Source: JAHCIE01 sp034431435 | Lineage (GTDB): Bacteria; Chloroflexota; Anaerolineae; Epilineales; JAHCIE01 | Reading direction: 5' to 3' | Length of the DNA: 64,000 nucleotides | Assembly (NCBI GenBank): GCA_034431435.1 | Contig: DAOUDG010000084.1 | Span: forward strand, 1 to 64,000 | In this document: in pieces, positions 52,264-61,168 of the stretch | How positions within the stretch are numbered: the first letter of the stretch is position 1 | Layout of the letters: every line of letters begins with the position of its first letter | Program-made: the position numbers and the translations under genes | Notes under the pieces: model-generated | What the model saw: the letters and a program-made list of their open reading frames with translations, nothing else | Database searches by the model: none | Told to the model about the DNA's origin: nothing

Positions 52264-54229
52264 GCATGGTGGCCGACGCCTCGCCTGGCTGCTCGCCGCT
52301 ATCGTTGTTGTCGCCGCCGTACTGCGCCTGGCGGGGTTGAGCCACTTCCCGCCCGGCCTATCCGTCGATGAAGCCTACAACCTCATCGACGCCCGCCGCA
52401 TCCTGGCGGGCGACCGTCCCCTCTTCCTGCCCGACAATGCCGGCCGCGAGGCCCTCTACTCCTACTGGCAGGCGGCCGTCATTGGGCTGTTCGGCGCGAC
52501 ACCCTTCGCCCTGCGCCTGGCGTCGGCCCTCATCGGCGTCGTCACCGTCCCCGTCAGCTACTGGTGTCTCCGCGCTCTGCCCTGGCGTTACGCCCGCCTG
52601 ACGGCCCTCGTCGCCGCCGCGTTGCTGGCCGTCCTGTTCTGGCACGTCGTTTTCAGCCGCTTCGGCATCCGCGCTATCAGCCTGCCCCTCGTCACCGCGC
52701 TGCTATTCGGCTGGCTGTGGCGCGGCATGGCCCGCGACCAGGTGAGCCTGTACGCCCTGACGGGCGTGGCCCTCGGCGTCGCCCTCTACACCGGTACAGC
52801 GGCGCGCGTGCTGCCCCTCGCGGTCATCACCATGTGCCTCTGGTTGGCGTGGGCCGACCGACCGCGCGCCCGTTTGTATCTGCGCGGTCTCGCCCTCGTC
52901 CTGGCTGTGGCGGCGCTGGTTGTGGTACCCCTGGCCGCCTACTTCGCCCAGCATCCCAACCAGTTCACCACCCATCTGGGTGAGGTCGCCATTGGCCCAG
53001 GCGAAACCCTCACCAACCTGGCCCGTGTCCTGGCGATGTTCAACCTCCAGGGTGACATCGCCTGGTGGCGCAACCTGGCCGGGCGACCGGCCTTTGACCC
53101 CCTGGTAGGCGTCCTGTTCCTGGTGGGGGTCGCCCTGGTGGTGCGCGAGGGTTGGCGGGAGCGAACACAGGCCACAAGCCAGGGAGAGCAACGGTCGACG
53201 GCCACCTTGAGCGGGTCAACGGTAGCCGCTGTCTTCACCCTCACCTGGCTCGGCGCCATGCTCCTGCCCACCGTTGCCGCCGACAACGCGCCCAACTTCT
53301 CGCGGGCCATTGGCATCCTGCCCGTCGCGCTGGTCTTCCCGGCCCGCGCCCTGGTTCTGGGCTGGGCGTGGCTCCGGCCCCGCCGGCCGCGCCTGGCGAC
53401 GCCCTTGCTGGTTGGCGTGCTGCTGGTCAGCCTGGCCTGGACGACGTGGGACTACTTCGCCATCTTCGCCAGCCGCCCTGAGACCTACTACGCCTATGAC
53501 GCCGATAAGGTCGCAGCGGGGCGTTTCCTGCGCGCCGAGGCTGCCGAGCGAGCCATCTTCGCCGCCCCCCTCCTGGCAACCCACGCCACGGTGCGCGCCG
53601 TGACCGACGGCGTGGACGTGCGGCGCTTCGACCCAGCGCGCGGCCTGGTCCTGCCCGACGGCGCGGCGACCTACGCCACCTGGGCGCAGCCGGCGAGGTC
53701 GGGCGACACTTCGCCGCCCTTTGGCCTTGAGCGCCTGGCGGCCAGCCGCGAGACCGTCGCCGACGACCAGGGCCGCCCGCTGCTCACCGTGTATCGGCTG
53801 GGCCGTACTGAGCCGAACGACGTGCGCGCCGCACTGGGGCTGCGGCCTGGGCAGGCGCGCTTCGGCAACCGCATCGGCCTCAGCGGTGTGGCCCTGACAC
53901 CCGGCGACGCGGCCCACGGCCCCAGGGCGACCCTGATGTGGACAGCCCTGGCCCCCCTCGACCGCAACCTGACGGTGTTCACCCACTTCGTGGACGCCAG
54001 CGGGCGGACGGTGGCCCAGGCCGACGGCGAGCCGTTGGGCGCGACGTACCCCACGAGCGAGTGGCGAGTCGGCGACCGGGTGATCGAGGAGCGCGGCGTC
54101 GCGCCCCTGCCGCCGGGGGTGTACCGCGTGCGCGTCGGCTGGTACGACCGCGCCACGGGCGAGCGGCTGCCGCTGCCGGGCAGCGCGGACAACACCTTCG
54201 ACGCGGGGACCGTCGAGGTGCGGCCGTGA
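52256..54229 (+). CDS. GT39-like membrane glycosyltransferase with one module
   Basis: A 657-residue protein. Helix 1 is followed by the catalytic loop FPPGLSVDEAYNLIDARRIL and AGREALYSYWQAAVIGLFGA. VVFSRFGIRAISLPLVTALL follows and about ten helices run to residue 390. It is a close paralogue of the protein at 61169-63337 (same DEAYN.IDA and YWQA patterns). One C-terminal module starts near residue 535 (VFTHFVDASGRTVAQADGEP). The TTG start overlaps the preceding stop; no better in-frame start exists nearby. Confidence 0.85.
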   Translation: MVEHGGRRLAWLLAAIVVVAAVLRLAGLSHFPPGLSVDEAYNLIDARRILAGDRPLFLPDNAGREALYSYWQAAVIGLFGATPFALRLASALIGVVTVPVSYWCLRALPWRYARLTALVAAALLAVLFWHVVFSRFGIRAISLPLVTALLFGWLWRGMARDQVSLYALTGVALGVALYTGTAARVLPLAVITMCLWLAWADRPRARLYLRGLALVLAVAALVVVPLAAYFAQHPNQFTTHLGEVAIGPGETLTNLARVLAMFNLQGDIAWWRNLAGRPAFDPLVGVLFLVGVALVVREGWRERTQATSQGEQRSTATLSGSTVAAVFTLTWLGAMLLPTVAADNAPNFSRAIGILPVALVFPARALVLGWAWLRPRRPRLATPLLVGVLLVSLAWTTWDYFAIFASRPETYYAYDADKVAAGRFLRAEAAERAIFAAPLLATHATVRAVTDGVDVRRFDPARGLVLPDGAATYATWAQPARSGDTSPPFGLERLAASRETVADDQGRPLLTVYRLGRTEPNDVRAALGLRPGQARFGNRIGLSGVALTPGDAAHGPRATLMWTALAPLDRNLTVFTHFVDASGRTVAQADGEPLGATYPTSEWRVGDRVIEERGVAPLPPGVYRVRVGWYDRATGERLPLPGSADNTFDAGTVEVRP

Positions 54230-56079
54230 GTGGCACGGTCGGCGCAGACCTGCAACCTCTGGTCGCCTCGCCCTCGTCGGCCAGGCGTCTGGGCGCGGGG
54301 CTGCGCGCCGCCTGGCCGCTGCTGCTGGTCGTTGGGCTATACGCCGCGTGGGCGATGACCCATGTGGGGGCCTATGGCTTCTCCAACGACGAGGGCATGC
54401 CGCTGATGTGGGCGCGGCTCATGCGCGACGGCTATGGCCTGTACACGGACATCTGGAGCGACCACCCGCCCGCCCTCCAGTGGCTCATGGTGGGCATCTT
54501 CAGCGTGTGGGGCGAGACACCCGTCGCGGTGCAGATTGGGCGGTCTGTCCTGGTGGCGCTCTCCAGCCTGGGCATGCTAGCCGTGGGCGGCGTGGCGTGG
54601 CTGGCGGCGGGCAGCCGCTGGGCGGGCCTGGCCGCCGTCGTGACGCTGGCCCTGTCGCCTCTCTTCAACTGGTTTGGGCGCGCCCTGATGCCCGACATCC
54701 CGGCGGCCAGTCTTGTCGCCGTGGCGCTGCTGACCGCGCTGCGGGCACGGGGGCGAATCCCCTGGGCGGTGGCGGCTGGCCTCCTGTACGCCGCGAGTCT
54801 GGTGGTCAAGCTCATCGCGCTGCCCCTCGCCCCGGTGGTCTTGCTCGGCCTGCTGTGGGGCCGCCCGCTGCGCCGCGAGGGGCCGCGCCTGCTCGCAGCC
54901 TGGCTGGCGGGCGCGGCGGTGGTCGCGCTGTTGACCCTGGCCCTGATTGACGTGCCCGCCGCCTTCGCCAATATCATTGGCACCGTGGCCGGTGCGCGCG
55001 CCGCCGACACGTGGGACGGCGGGCAGCTGGTGGCCCGCTGGCAGGAGTTTGCGCTGGCGGGCCACCAGGGACTGCTGACCCTGGCCCTGGTGGGGGCGGC
55101 CGCCTGCCTTCACCGCCGCACCGCCGCCGCCGTGTCGCTGCTGGCCTGGCTGACTCTCATGGCCCTCGCGCTGGCGCTGCACCATCCGCTGTACGAGCAT
55201 CACCTGTCCCTGATCGTGTTCGCCCTGGCGGGTGTAGCCGGGGTGGGGTTTGCCCAGCTCTGGCAGCCCGGCGCCTGGCGACTCGCGGCCGGGCTGGCGT
55301 TGGCCGTCTACGTCGTGACCCTGCCCGGCGCGGTGCGCGACGGCTTCGTCCCGGCCACCGACGGCGACGCCGCCAACTGGCGCATGGCGGCCGACCTTCA
55401 GGCGCTGACTCGTCCCGACGACTGGACCCTCTCCGACAGCACGCTGCTCGCCTTCCGCGCCGGGCTACGCATCCCACCGCCGCTGATCATTAGCGGCAAG
55501 CGGCTGGAGTCGGAACTGCTGCCTGATAGCGCGCTGCTGCGGGGCATGGCCGAGTGGCAGCCGCCGAGCGTCCTCTTCGTCCGGTCCGGGGAAGCCGTGA
55601 CACCTTTCCTGGCCTGGGTAGACCACACCTATCGCCTGGCTCGCCGCTACAGCGCGTCGCGCCGCATCTGGGCGGCGGAGGCGGGCGGCCCGCGCATCGA
55701 ACTGGCCGCCACGCCCCTGGCCGACGGTATCGCCTTCGAGGGCTACAGCCTGGCCCAGCCCCGTCTTGGCGCGGGCCAGCCGCTACGCCTCGGCCTGTTC
55801 TGGTCGTCGCCGCGATCGCTCGCCAATGACCGCGTCCGGGTGCGCCTGCTGGCCGCCGATGGCCGGACGCTGGCGGAGGGCGAAGGCGCACCGAGCGAGG
55901 GCGCGTCGCCGGGTAGCCCCTCCCGGCCCGGCGACTGGACGCTGGCTACGAGCGAACTCACCATCCCCGCCGACGCGCCCCCAGGCCAGGCCGACCTGGA
56001 GGTAACGCTCATCGATGGCGCAACGGGGCAGCCCGTGGGCAGCCCGCTGCGACTGAGCAACGCGGTCGAGATTGAATAG
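54226..56079 (+). CDS. GT39/GT83-like membrane glycosyltransferase
   Basis: A 617-residue protein. Helix 1 is followed by the loop YGFSNDEGMPLMWARLMRDG and the motif GLYTDIWSDHPPALQWLMVG, typical of dolichyl-phosphate-mannose-type transferases in bacteria. About ten helices run to residue 375. A reduced C-terminal module begins near residue 503 (FEGYSLAQPRLGAGQPLRLG) and lacks the VFVHL core. The GTG start overlaps the preceding stop. It is the last gene of the + strand run and converges with a minus strand gene three bases away. Confidence 0.83.
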   Translation: MSGTVGADLQPLVASPSSARRLGAGLRAAWPLLLVVGLYAAWAMTHVGAYGFSNDEGMPLMWARLMRDGYGLYTDIWSDHPPALQWLMVGIFSVWGETPVAVQIGRSVLVALSSLGMLAVGGVAWLAAGSRWAGLAAVVTLALSPLFNWFGRALMPDIPAASLVAVALLTALRARGRIPWAVAAGLLYAASLVVKLIALPLAPVVLLGLLWGRPLRREGPRLLAAWLAGAAVVALLTLALIDVPAAFANIIGTVAGARAADTWDGGQLVARWQEFALAGHQGLLTLALVGAAACLHRRTAAAVSLLAWLTLMALALALHHPLYEHHLSLIVFALAGVAGVGFAQLWQPGAWRLAAGLALAVYVVTLPGAVRDGFVPATDGDAANWRMAADLQALTRPDDWTLSDSTLLAFRAGLRIPPPLIISGKRLESELLPDSALLRGMAEWQPPSVLFVRSGEAVTPFLAWVDHTYRLARRYSASRRIWAAEAGGPRIELAATPLADGIAFEGYSLAQPRLGAGQPLRLGLFWSSPRSLANDRVRVRLLAADGRTLAEGEGAPSEGASPGSPSRPGDWTLATSELTIPADAPPGQADLEVTLIDGATGQPVGSPLRLSNAVEIE

Positions 56080-56082
56080 GAG

Positions 56083-57693
56083 TCAGGGTTTGGCGGCGGG
56101 GGCCGTGTAGGCGGCGAAGCCGTCGCCGCGCAGGCCGGTCGGCGTGAGGGTGGCGCTCGCGCCGAGGTTGGTGGCCGTAGCGTCGGCCAGGACGAGGAAC
56201 AGCGGCGCTTCGGCGTTACGCAGATACCAGTTGATCGTGTCAGGCCGCGCCGTCTGATTGGGTGTCCCCTGGGTCGTCATCAGGAACTCCATCGCCCGCA
56301 CCGGGTCGCCGCCCCCGCCCAGCTTGATGGGGCGCATCTCGCGGTCCAGCAGGACCACCGCCCCCTGCTCGGCCGCCGCGACGTGAGCCGCCTCGGCCAC
56401 CTGGAGCATGGCCGCGTTGGTCAGGCCGTAGGCCGCGCTGTCGCGGTAGAACTGACCCAGTGCGACGAGAGGCGCGGCAACCAGGACGGCGGTCGTGACG
56501 GCCAGCGCCAGCCGCCCCGCCGTCGCCCACTGCGCCCACAGCGCGCCCGCCGCCAGGCCAAGCGCCAGGTAGACGGGCGGCAGCAGGAAGGCGATGTAGC
56601 GGGTGTCGTGGAGCGCGGTGAAGGAGTGACTGACCAGGGGCAAGAGGAGCCACGCCGACGCCACCAGCAGCGGCAGCAGCGCCGTGTCACGCCGCCGCGC
56701 CGCCCACACCAGCGCGGCGACGGCCAGCGCCCCATAGACCGCAACCCAGGGCGTCACCGTCAGCGGCAGACTCCCGTCGGCCTGAATCGTGTACGACCCC
56801 GCCAGCATGCGCGCCAGTTGCAGCGCCATCTGCCCCATGCGGCCCAGATACTCGCCCACGCTTGCCGGCAGGCTGTACGCATTCTGCGGGTTGAGGGCCG
56901 CATCCACCGCCTCGCCTGATCCCAGCGCGTTCGCCACGATCATATTGGCGCAGCCGAGCAGGAAGGCCGCCGCTGCCAGCCACGGCCAGCGGGTGCGCAG
57001 CCAGCCGCGCCCCGTCGGCTGCCAGACGATCCACGCCACCGCCCCCGGCAGGAGCGTCACCACCGATGGGTGCGTTTGCAGCGCCAGCCCCCACAGGAAG
57101 CCTGCCCCCACCAGCCACCCGCCTCGCCGGTCCACCACGGCGAACCACGTCGCCGCCAACGCCGCCGTGACGAACAGCGGTGTCAGCCCGTTCGACCACG
57201 CAATGTGACTATTGACGATGATGAGGGGGAACGACGACGCCGTCAGCAGCCCGGCGACGAGGGAGGCGACGACCGACCGACGACCGACCACGGGAAGCGG
57301 GGCAGGCCTGTCGGTGGTCCGTCCCGCCATGCCCCACGCCACCCATGCCACCAGCGCGGCCAGGAGTGCGCCCGCGACCGCGTTCAGGGCGCGCGGGAGG
57401 ATCGTGTGCGGGCCGAGGGTTGTGAACAGCCCGGCCAGCAGGTAGGGATGGACAATGCCGTAGTAGGGATCGACGTGGGTCAGGGGCAAGATTTCGCCCT
57501 GGGCGATGCGCCATGCCCACTTGATCTCGGCCGTCTCGTCGGTCAGGCGCGGCACGAGCATCAGGTACGGCCAACGCAGGGCGAGGGCCAACAGCCCGAC
57601 GCCGCCCACGCTGAGGAGCCGTAGCGCGTTCTCGCTCAGGCGCGGGCTGACACTGGCTGCCTGGCGGCTCGATTCCTGGCTGAGCTGCGACAC
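56083..57693 (-). CDS. GT39-like membrane glycosyltransferase, no C-terminal module
   Basis: A 536-residue protein on the minus strand. Helix 1 is followed by the loop LMLVPRLTDETAEIKWAWRI (Asp-Glu pair) and PLTHVDPYYGIVHPYLLAG. About ten helices follow, with AWSNGLTPLFVTAALAATWF and GGWLVGAGFLWGLALQTHPS in the typical arrangement. It is one of two transferases in the window without a visible beta-sandwich-like module (the other is truncated by the window edge). Residues about 119-143 (GRTTDRPAPLPVVGRRSVV) come from a repeat insertion. The GTG start lies five bases after the stop of the upstream Tat-signal gene, so the two form an operon. Confidence 0.8.
   Translation of the reverse strand: MSQLSQESSRQAASVSPRLSENALRLLSVGGVGLLALALRWPYLMLVPRLTDETAEIKWAWRIAQGEILPLTHVDPYYGIVHPYLLAGLFTTLGPHTILPRALNAVAGALLAALVAWVAWGMAGRTTDRPAPLPVVGRRSVVASLVAGLLTASSFPLIIVNSHIAWSNGLTPLFVTAALAATWFAVVDRRGGWLVGAGFLWGLALQTHPSVVTLLPGAVAWIVWQPTGRGWLRTRWPWLAAAAFLLGCANMIVANALGSGEAVDAALNPQNAYSLPASVGEYLGRMGQMALQLARMLAGSYTIQADGSLPLTVTPWVAVYGALAVAALVWAARRRDTALLPLLVASAWLLLPLVSHSFTALHDTRYIAFLLPPVYLALGLAAGALWAQWATAGRLALAVTTAVLVAAPLVALGQFYRDSAAYGLTNAAMLQVAEAAHVAAAEQGAVVLLDREMRPIKLGGGGDPVRAMEFLMTTQGTPNQTARPDTINWYLRNAEAPLFLVLADATATNLGASATLTPTGLRGDGFAAYTAPAAKP
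57268..57326. repeat. GACCGACC-type inverted repeat in frame in the minus strand GT39 gene
   Basis: ACGACCGACCGACGACCGAC on the + strand is followed, about 30 bases on, by CGGTGGTCCGTCC, giving imperfect inverted arms of the CTGACCA/GACCGACC family. It is read without interruption by the minus strand gene. Confidence 0.6.
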
Positions 57694-57698
57694 AGGAC

Positions 57699-59339
57699 TC
57701 AGCTATCCAGAACGACCCGCGGCATCTCGCCGCGCATGTGGTCGAAGCTCGCGCTGTCCAGCGCCTGCCACTCGGCCTCGGCGGCCAGGATGCGTTCGCG
57801 CAGCGCCGGGTCGCGGCGATGCTCGGAAACGGCCGCCAGCTGGTTGACGAGGCCCAGCCCCACGTAGCGCATGCTACCAACGGCGCGGTCCAGCTCATCA
57901 CGCCAGTCGGGCGGGAGGTCGGGCAGGGCCGCGATGCGGGCGGCCATCGCCTGGTAAGCCGCCTCGACGCGCTGCCGCTGTCGCTCGAAATCGTCTGGCG
58001 TACGGAACAGGTGTTGCAGGCCCGCGTAGGCCTCGCGGGTCGACTCCACGGTCTTCAGCATACGGCTGTGGTGGGCGAGGTACGCCCCGTCGTAGTAATA
58101 GAGGGCGCGCATGAAGTCAGGCGTGCTCTTGTAGAAAGCAAAGGCGGCTTCCCGCGCCGTGGCCGGATAGGTCTCGGCGATGAACTGGCGCAAGGCCTCG
58201 TCGGCCGACAGGTGCGGCTGACGCGCCAGGGCCAGCCCCACCCGCAGGTTGACCAGCCCCGCCCAGGGCCGCTCGAAGAGGGGGTACTGGGCGCTGTTCC
58301 AGTTCATGCGGATAGCGTACTGACGTATGCCGCGCGCCGCGCAGGTGGCAAACTGGGAGGCCCAGATGTCGCCCATATAGCAGGGGAGGATATTGTGCCC
58401 CGTGTACTCACCCCAGGCGTCGAACTCAATGATCTGGCGCGCCGGGTCGCCCGCGCCCACCAGAGCGTCGTCGAAAGGCGCGTCGAGCATGAAGTCGCCC
58501 CGCGTGCTCTTGAGCGACAGGGTGACGTTGGGGGGTAGCGATGCCGTCATGTGGCGTGGGTCGTAGGCGTCCATGCCGGCCAGAAACTGCCACGTGCGCA
58601 ACTGGGCCTCGCGCGCGCCAACAGCGTGCGCCGTCTCGTCGGTCAACTGGTTGATGCGCGCCACCGGGTCGAGATGCTGGCAGTACGGGCACTGGCAGTC
58701 GAGAATGGTGACATCCGACTCGTCCGCGGTGACTTGCAGCCCGTCGAGATCCGGAAACATCTGGCAGAACGTCTCGACCTTGCCGCGATAGATGCGCCAG
58801 GTGTCCTCGCGGCCGGGACAGATAGGCGTGCCGGTCGCCCCCTGAAGGCGGTCCCCAACTACGTCGTAGAGGGCGTCAGGAGCCTCGAACTGGTTGGTGT
58901 GGAACAGCAGACGCACCTGGCGCGCGTTGGCGTAGCGGATGGCCTCCGCCAGGCACGCCCGCAGGCCCTCGGCGTTGCGCCGCGCCTTGTCGCTGACCGG
59001 CAAGGCCTGACCGAGATTACCCACCCCCGGCAACTCAAAGTCGTAGGGCAGCATGCCCTCAAAGGTCTGGCCGGCGAAGAGGGCGTATGAGCCGACGCCG
59101 AGAGCGGCCGCCTGGTCGATGCCGCGCTTGATGGCGTCGACCTGCTGCCACGATTCCTCGATGCGGCTCTCGACATCGCGTAGATTGTGGTGGTCGACAA
59201 GGGTGACGCTCACCGGCCGGTCTGGCTCAGGTGGGGCCGTGACGCGACGCAAAAACGTCACAGCCGAAGAGGCTGCGACGGCGCTCGCGACCACACCGGC
59301 TGAGCCGATCAGAAACTGACGGCGCGTAACCTGATGCAT
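57699..59339 (-). CDS. Tat-exported protein, glycoside-hydrolase-like
   Basis: A 546-residue protein. The N-terminus TRRQFLIGSAGVVASAVA is a twin-arginine signal, so a folded protein is exported. The rest looks like a TIM-barrel-type enzyme: VTLVDHHNL, LGVGSYALFAGQTFEG, a DGLQVTADESDVTILDCQCP segment, and IIEFDAWGEYTGHNILP with MGDIWASQFATCAARGIRQY. The CQCPYCQHL cluster may bind a metal. Long helical segments fill the C-terminus. I do not recognise a specific family; remote similarity to GH67/GH20-type glucuronidases or hexosaminidases is possible. The start at 59339 is eight bases after a -10 box. The GT39 gene follows in the same operon. Confidence 0.65.
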   Translation of the reverse strand: MHQVTRRQFLIGSAGVVASAVAASSAVTFLRRVTAPPEPDRPVSVTLVDHHNLRDVESRIEESWQQVDAIKRGIDQAAALGVGSYALFAGQTFEGMLPYDFELPGVGNLGQALPVSDKARRNAEGLRACLAEAIRYANARQVRLLFHTNQFEAPDALYDVVGDRLQGATGTPICPGREDTWRIYRGKVETFCQMFPDLDGLQVTADESDVTILDCQCPYCQHLDPVARINQLTDETAHAVGAREAQLRTWQFLAGMDAYDPRHMTASLPPNVTLSLKSTRGDFMLDAPFDDALVGAGDPARQIIEFDAWGEYTGHNILPCYMGDIWASQFATCAARGIRQYAIRMNWNSAQYPLFERPWAGLVNLRVGLALARQPHLSADEALRQFIAETYPATAREAAFAFYKSTPDFMRALYYYDGAYLAHHSRMLKTVESTREAYAGLQHLFRTPDDFERQRQRVEAAYQAMAARIAALPDLPPDWRDELDRAVGSMRYVGLGLVNQLAAVSEHRRDPALRERILAAEAEWQALDSASFDHMRGEMPRVVLDS

Positions 59340-59347
59340 AAGCCGAA

Positions 59348-59376
59348 ATGATAGCCTGAAGTCGCATCCCACGCAA
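59348..59376 (-). promoter_or_regulatory. Promoter of the Tat-exported protein gene, leaderless spacing
   Basis: On the minus strand TTGCGT (59371-59376), a 17-base spacer and TATCAT (59348-59353). Eight bases lie between the -10 box and the ATG at 59339. Confidence 0.65.
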
Positions 59377-59381
59377 ACCTG

Positions 59382-59390
59382 TGGTAAACT
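59382..59390 (+). promoter_or_regulatory. Extended -10 promoter of the divergent epimerase gene
   Basis: TGG followed by TAAACT (59385-59390), with eight bases to the ATG at 59399 and no Shine-Dalgarno sequence. It is divergent from the minus strand promoter at 59348-59376. Confidence 0.5.
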
Positions 59391-59398
59391 TCGCTATT

Positions 59399-60391
59399 AT
59401 GCCCTACACTGACATGTTCAGGGGCCGCAACGTCATGGTCACCGGCGGCCTCGGCTTCATCGGCAGCAATCTCGCCCACCGTCTGGTAGAGTTGGGCGCG
59501 AACGTGCTCCTGGTCGACTCCCTCCTCCCGGATTACGGCGGTAACCTTTTCAACATCGAGGCCATCCGCGATCACGTTCGCGTCAATATCGCCGATGTGC
59601 GCGATGAGCACGGGCTGAGCTACCTCGTCCAGGGTCAGGACTACCTGTTCAACCTGGCGGGCCAGCTTAGCCACATTGACTCGATGCGCGACCCGTACAC
59701 TGACCTGGACATCAACTGCCGCAGTCAGTTGTCGATTCTTGAGGCGTGCCGCAAGGGCAACCCTGGCATCAAGATCGTCTACGCCTCAACGCGCCAGATC
59801 TACGGCCGCCCCAACTATCTGCCCCTTGACGAGGACCATCTGGTGTTCCCGGTCGATGTCAACGGCATCAACAAGTGGGCCGGTGAGCACTACCACCTGC
59901 TGTACAACAACACCTACGGCCTGCGCGCCACCGCCCTGCGCATGACGAACACCTACGGCCCCCGTATGCTCGTCAAGCACAACCGCCAGACGGCCCTGGG
60001 TTGGCTCATCCGCCTGGCCCTGGACGACCAGGAGATCGAAATCTGGGGCGACGGGACACAGCTACGCGACTACAACTACGTCGACGACGCGGTGGATGCC
60101 TTGCTGCGGGCCGCCTACACCGACGAGGCCAACGGTCGTGTCTATAACCTCGGCGCGCCGCACCCCTACAGTATGATCGACGTGGTGGAGACGCTTATCG
60201 ATGCGGCGGGCACGGGCCGCTATCGCCTCAAGCCTTTCCCGCCCGAACGCGCTCGCATCGACATTGGCGACGTGTACAGCAACTATAAGCGCATCTATTC
60301 CGAACTGGGCTGGGAACCCCACGTCGACCTGCGAGCGGGGTTGGCGCGCACCGTAGCCTTCTACCGCGAGTATCGCGAGCACTACTGGTAG
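59399..60391 (+). CDS. NAD-dependent epimerase/dehydratase with Asn at the catalytic Tyr position
   Basis: A 330-residue extended SDR. GGLGFIGSNLAHRL binds NAD, and AGQLSHIDSMRDPYTDLDIN and YASTRQIYGRPNY follow. The catalytic YxxxK is here NGINK (Asn155, Lys159 in PVDVNGINKWAGEHYHLLY). It ends with WGDGTQLRDYNYVDDAVDAL and the substrate-side FPPERARIDIGDVYSNYKRI. The missing Tyr suggests an altered mechanism or a subfamily with a different base. The start at 59399 was chosen from the promoter spacing; an upstream GTG overlaps the promoter. It is followed three bases later by a methyltransferase. Confidence 0.85.
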   Translation: MPYTDMFRGRNVMVTGGLGFIGSNLAHRLVELGANVLLVDSLLPDYGGNLFNIEAIRDHVRVNIADVRDEHGLSYLVQGQDYLFNLAGQLSHIDSMRDPYTDLDINCRSQLSILEACRKGNPGIKIVYASTRQIYGRPNYLPLDEDHLVFPVDVNGINKWAGEHYHLLYNNTYGLRATALRMTNTYGPRMLVKHNRQTALGWLIRLALDDQEIEIWGDGTQLRDYNYVDDAVDALLRAAYTDEANGRVYNLGAPHPYSMIDVVETLIDAAGTGRYRLKPFPPERARIDIGDVYSNYKRIYSELGWEPHVDLRAGLARTVAFYREYREHYW

Positions 60392-60393
60392 CC

Positions 60394-61164
60394 ATGAATC
60401 TCGACGAATACGCCCGCATGTACGCCGCCGAGGATAGCCACTGGTGGTACGTCGGCATGCGCGATGCCACTCTGGGCCTGCTGAACGGACACCTGGATAA
60501 CGCGACCGCCGAGGCCCGCCGCCAGGGCGATAGCCATCGCCCCCGCATCCTCGATGCAGGCTGCGGCACAGGCGGCCTGCTCGTGCACCTGAACGCGCTG
60601 GGCTGGACGGCCGGCGTTGACCTGTCTCCCGCCGCCCTGTCCTTTGCTCGCTGCCGCCATCTGCCCCACCTGGCCCAGGCCTCGGTGGAATGCCTGCCCT
60701 TTCCCGATGAGACCTACGATCTGGTCACCTGCATGGACGTGCTGTACCACCTTCAGGTCCATGAGGACATGACGGCCCTTGCCGAGTTTCACCGCGTGCT
60801 GCGGCCCGGCGGTTGGCTGCTGGTCAAGGTCCCCGCCTACGAGGCCTTGCGGGGCCAGCACGACCATACCGTCCACACTCGCCATCGCTACACCCTGGAC
60901 GAGTTGCGCGGTAAGCTGGCGGCGGCGGGCTTCGCCGTCGAGCGCGCCACCTACGCCAACACCCTCCTCATGCCCCTGGCCGCCGCCAAGCGCGCCGTCG
61001 AGAACGTCATCCCCCTGGCCCCAGAGGGAGCTTCCGACGTGGCGCAGTCCCCCGCCTGGCTCAACCGCATCTTGACCGTCGTGCTGCGTGCGGAGGCGCG
61101 GCTGGTGCAGCATGTAGATCTCCCGGCGGGCGTGTCCGCCATCGCGTTGGCCCAACGACGATAG
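60394..61164 (+). CDS. Class I SAM-dependent methyltransferase
   Basis: A 256-residue protein. Motif I is ILDAGCGTGGLLVHLNALG, the acidic residue of motif II is in VDLSPAALSFA, and the post-motif segments ECLPFPDETYDLVTCMDVLYHL and EFHRVLRPGGWLLVKVPAYEAL give a clear UbiE/SAM methyltransferase fold. The YARMYAAEDSHWWYVGMRD start is seen in methyltransferases near glycan genes. It probably methylates a sugar, a polyprenyl-linked glycan or a lipid. It starts two bases after the epimerase stop. Confidence 0.9.
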   Translation: MNLDEYARMYAAEDSHWWYVGMRDATLGLLNGHLDNATAEARRQGDSHRPRILDAGCGTGGLLVHLNALGWTAGVDLSPAALSFARCRHLPHLAQASVECLPFPDETYDLVTCMDVLYHLQVHEDMTALAEFHRVLRPGGWLLVKVPAYEALRGQHDHTVHTRHRYTLDELRGKLAAAGFAVERATYANTLLMPLAAAKRAVENVIPLAPEGASDVAQSPAWLNRILTVVLRAEARLVQHVDLPAGVSAIALAQRR

Positions 61165-61168
61165 GCCC

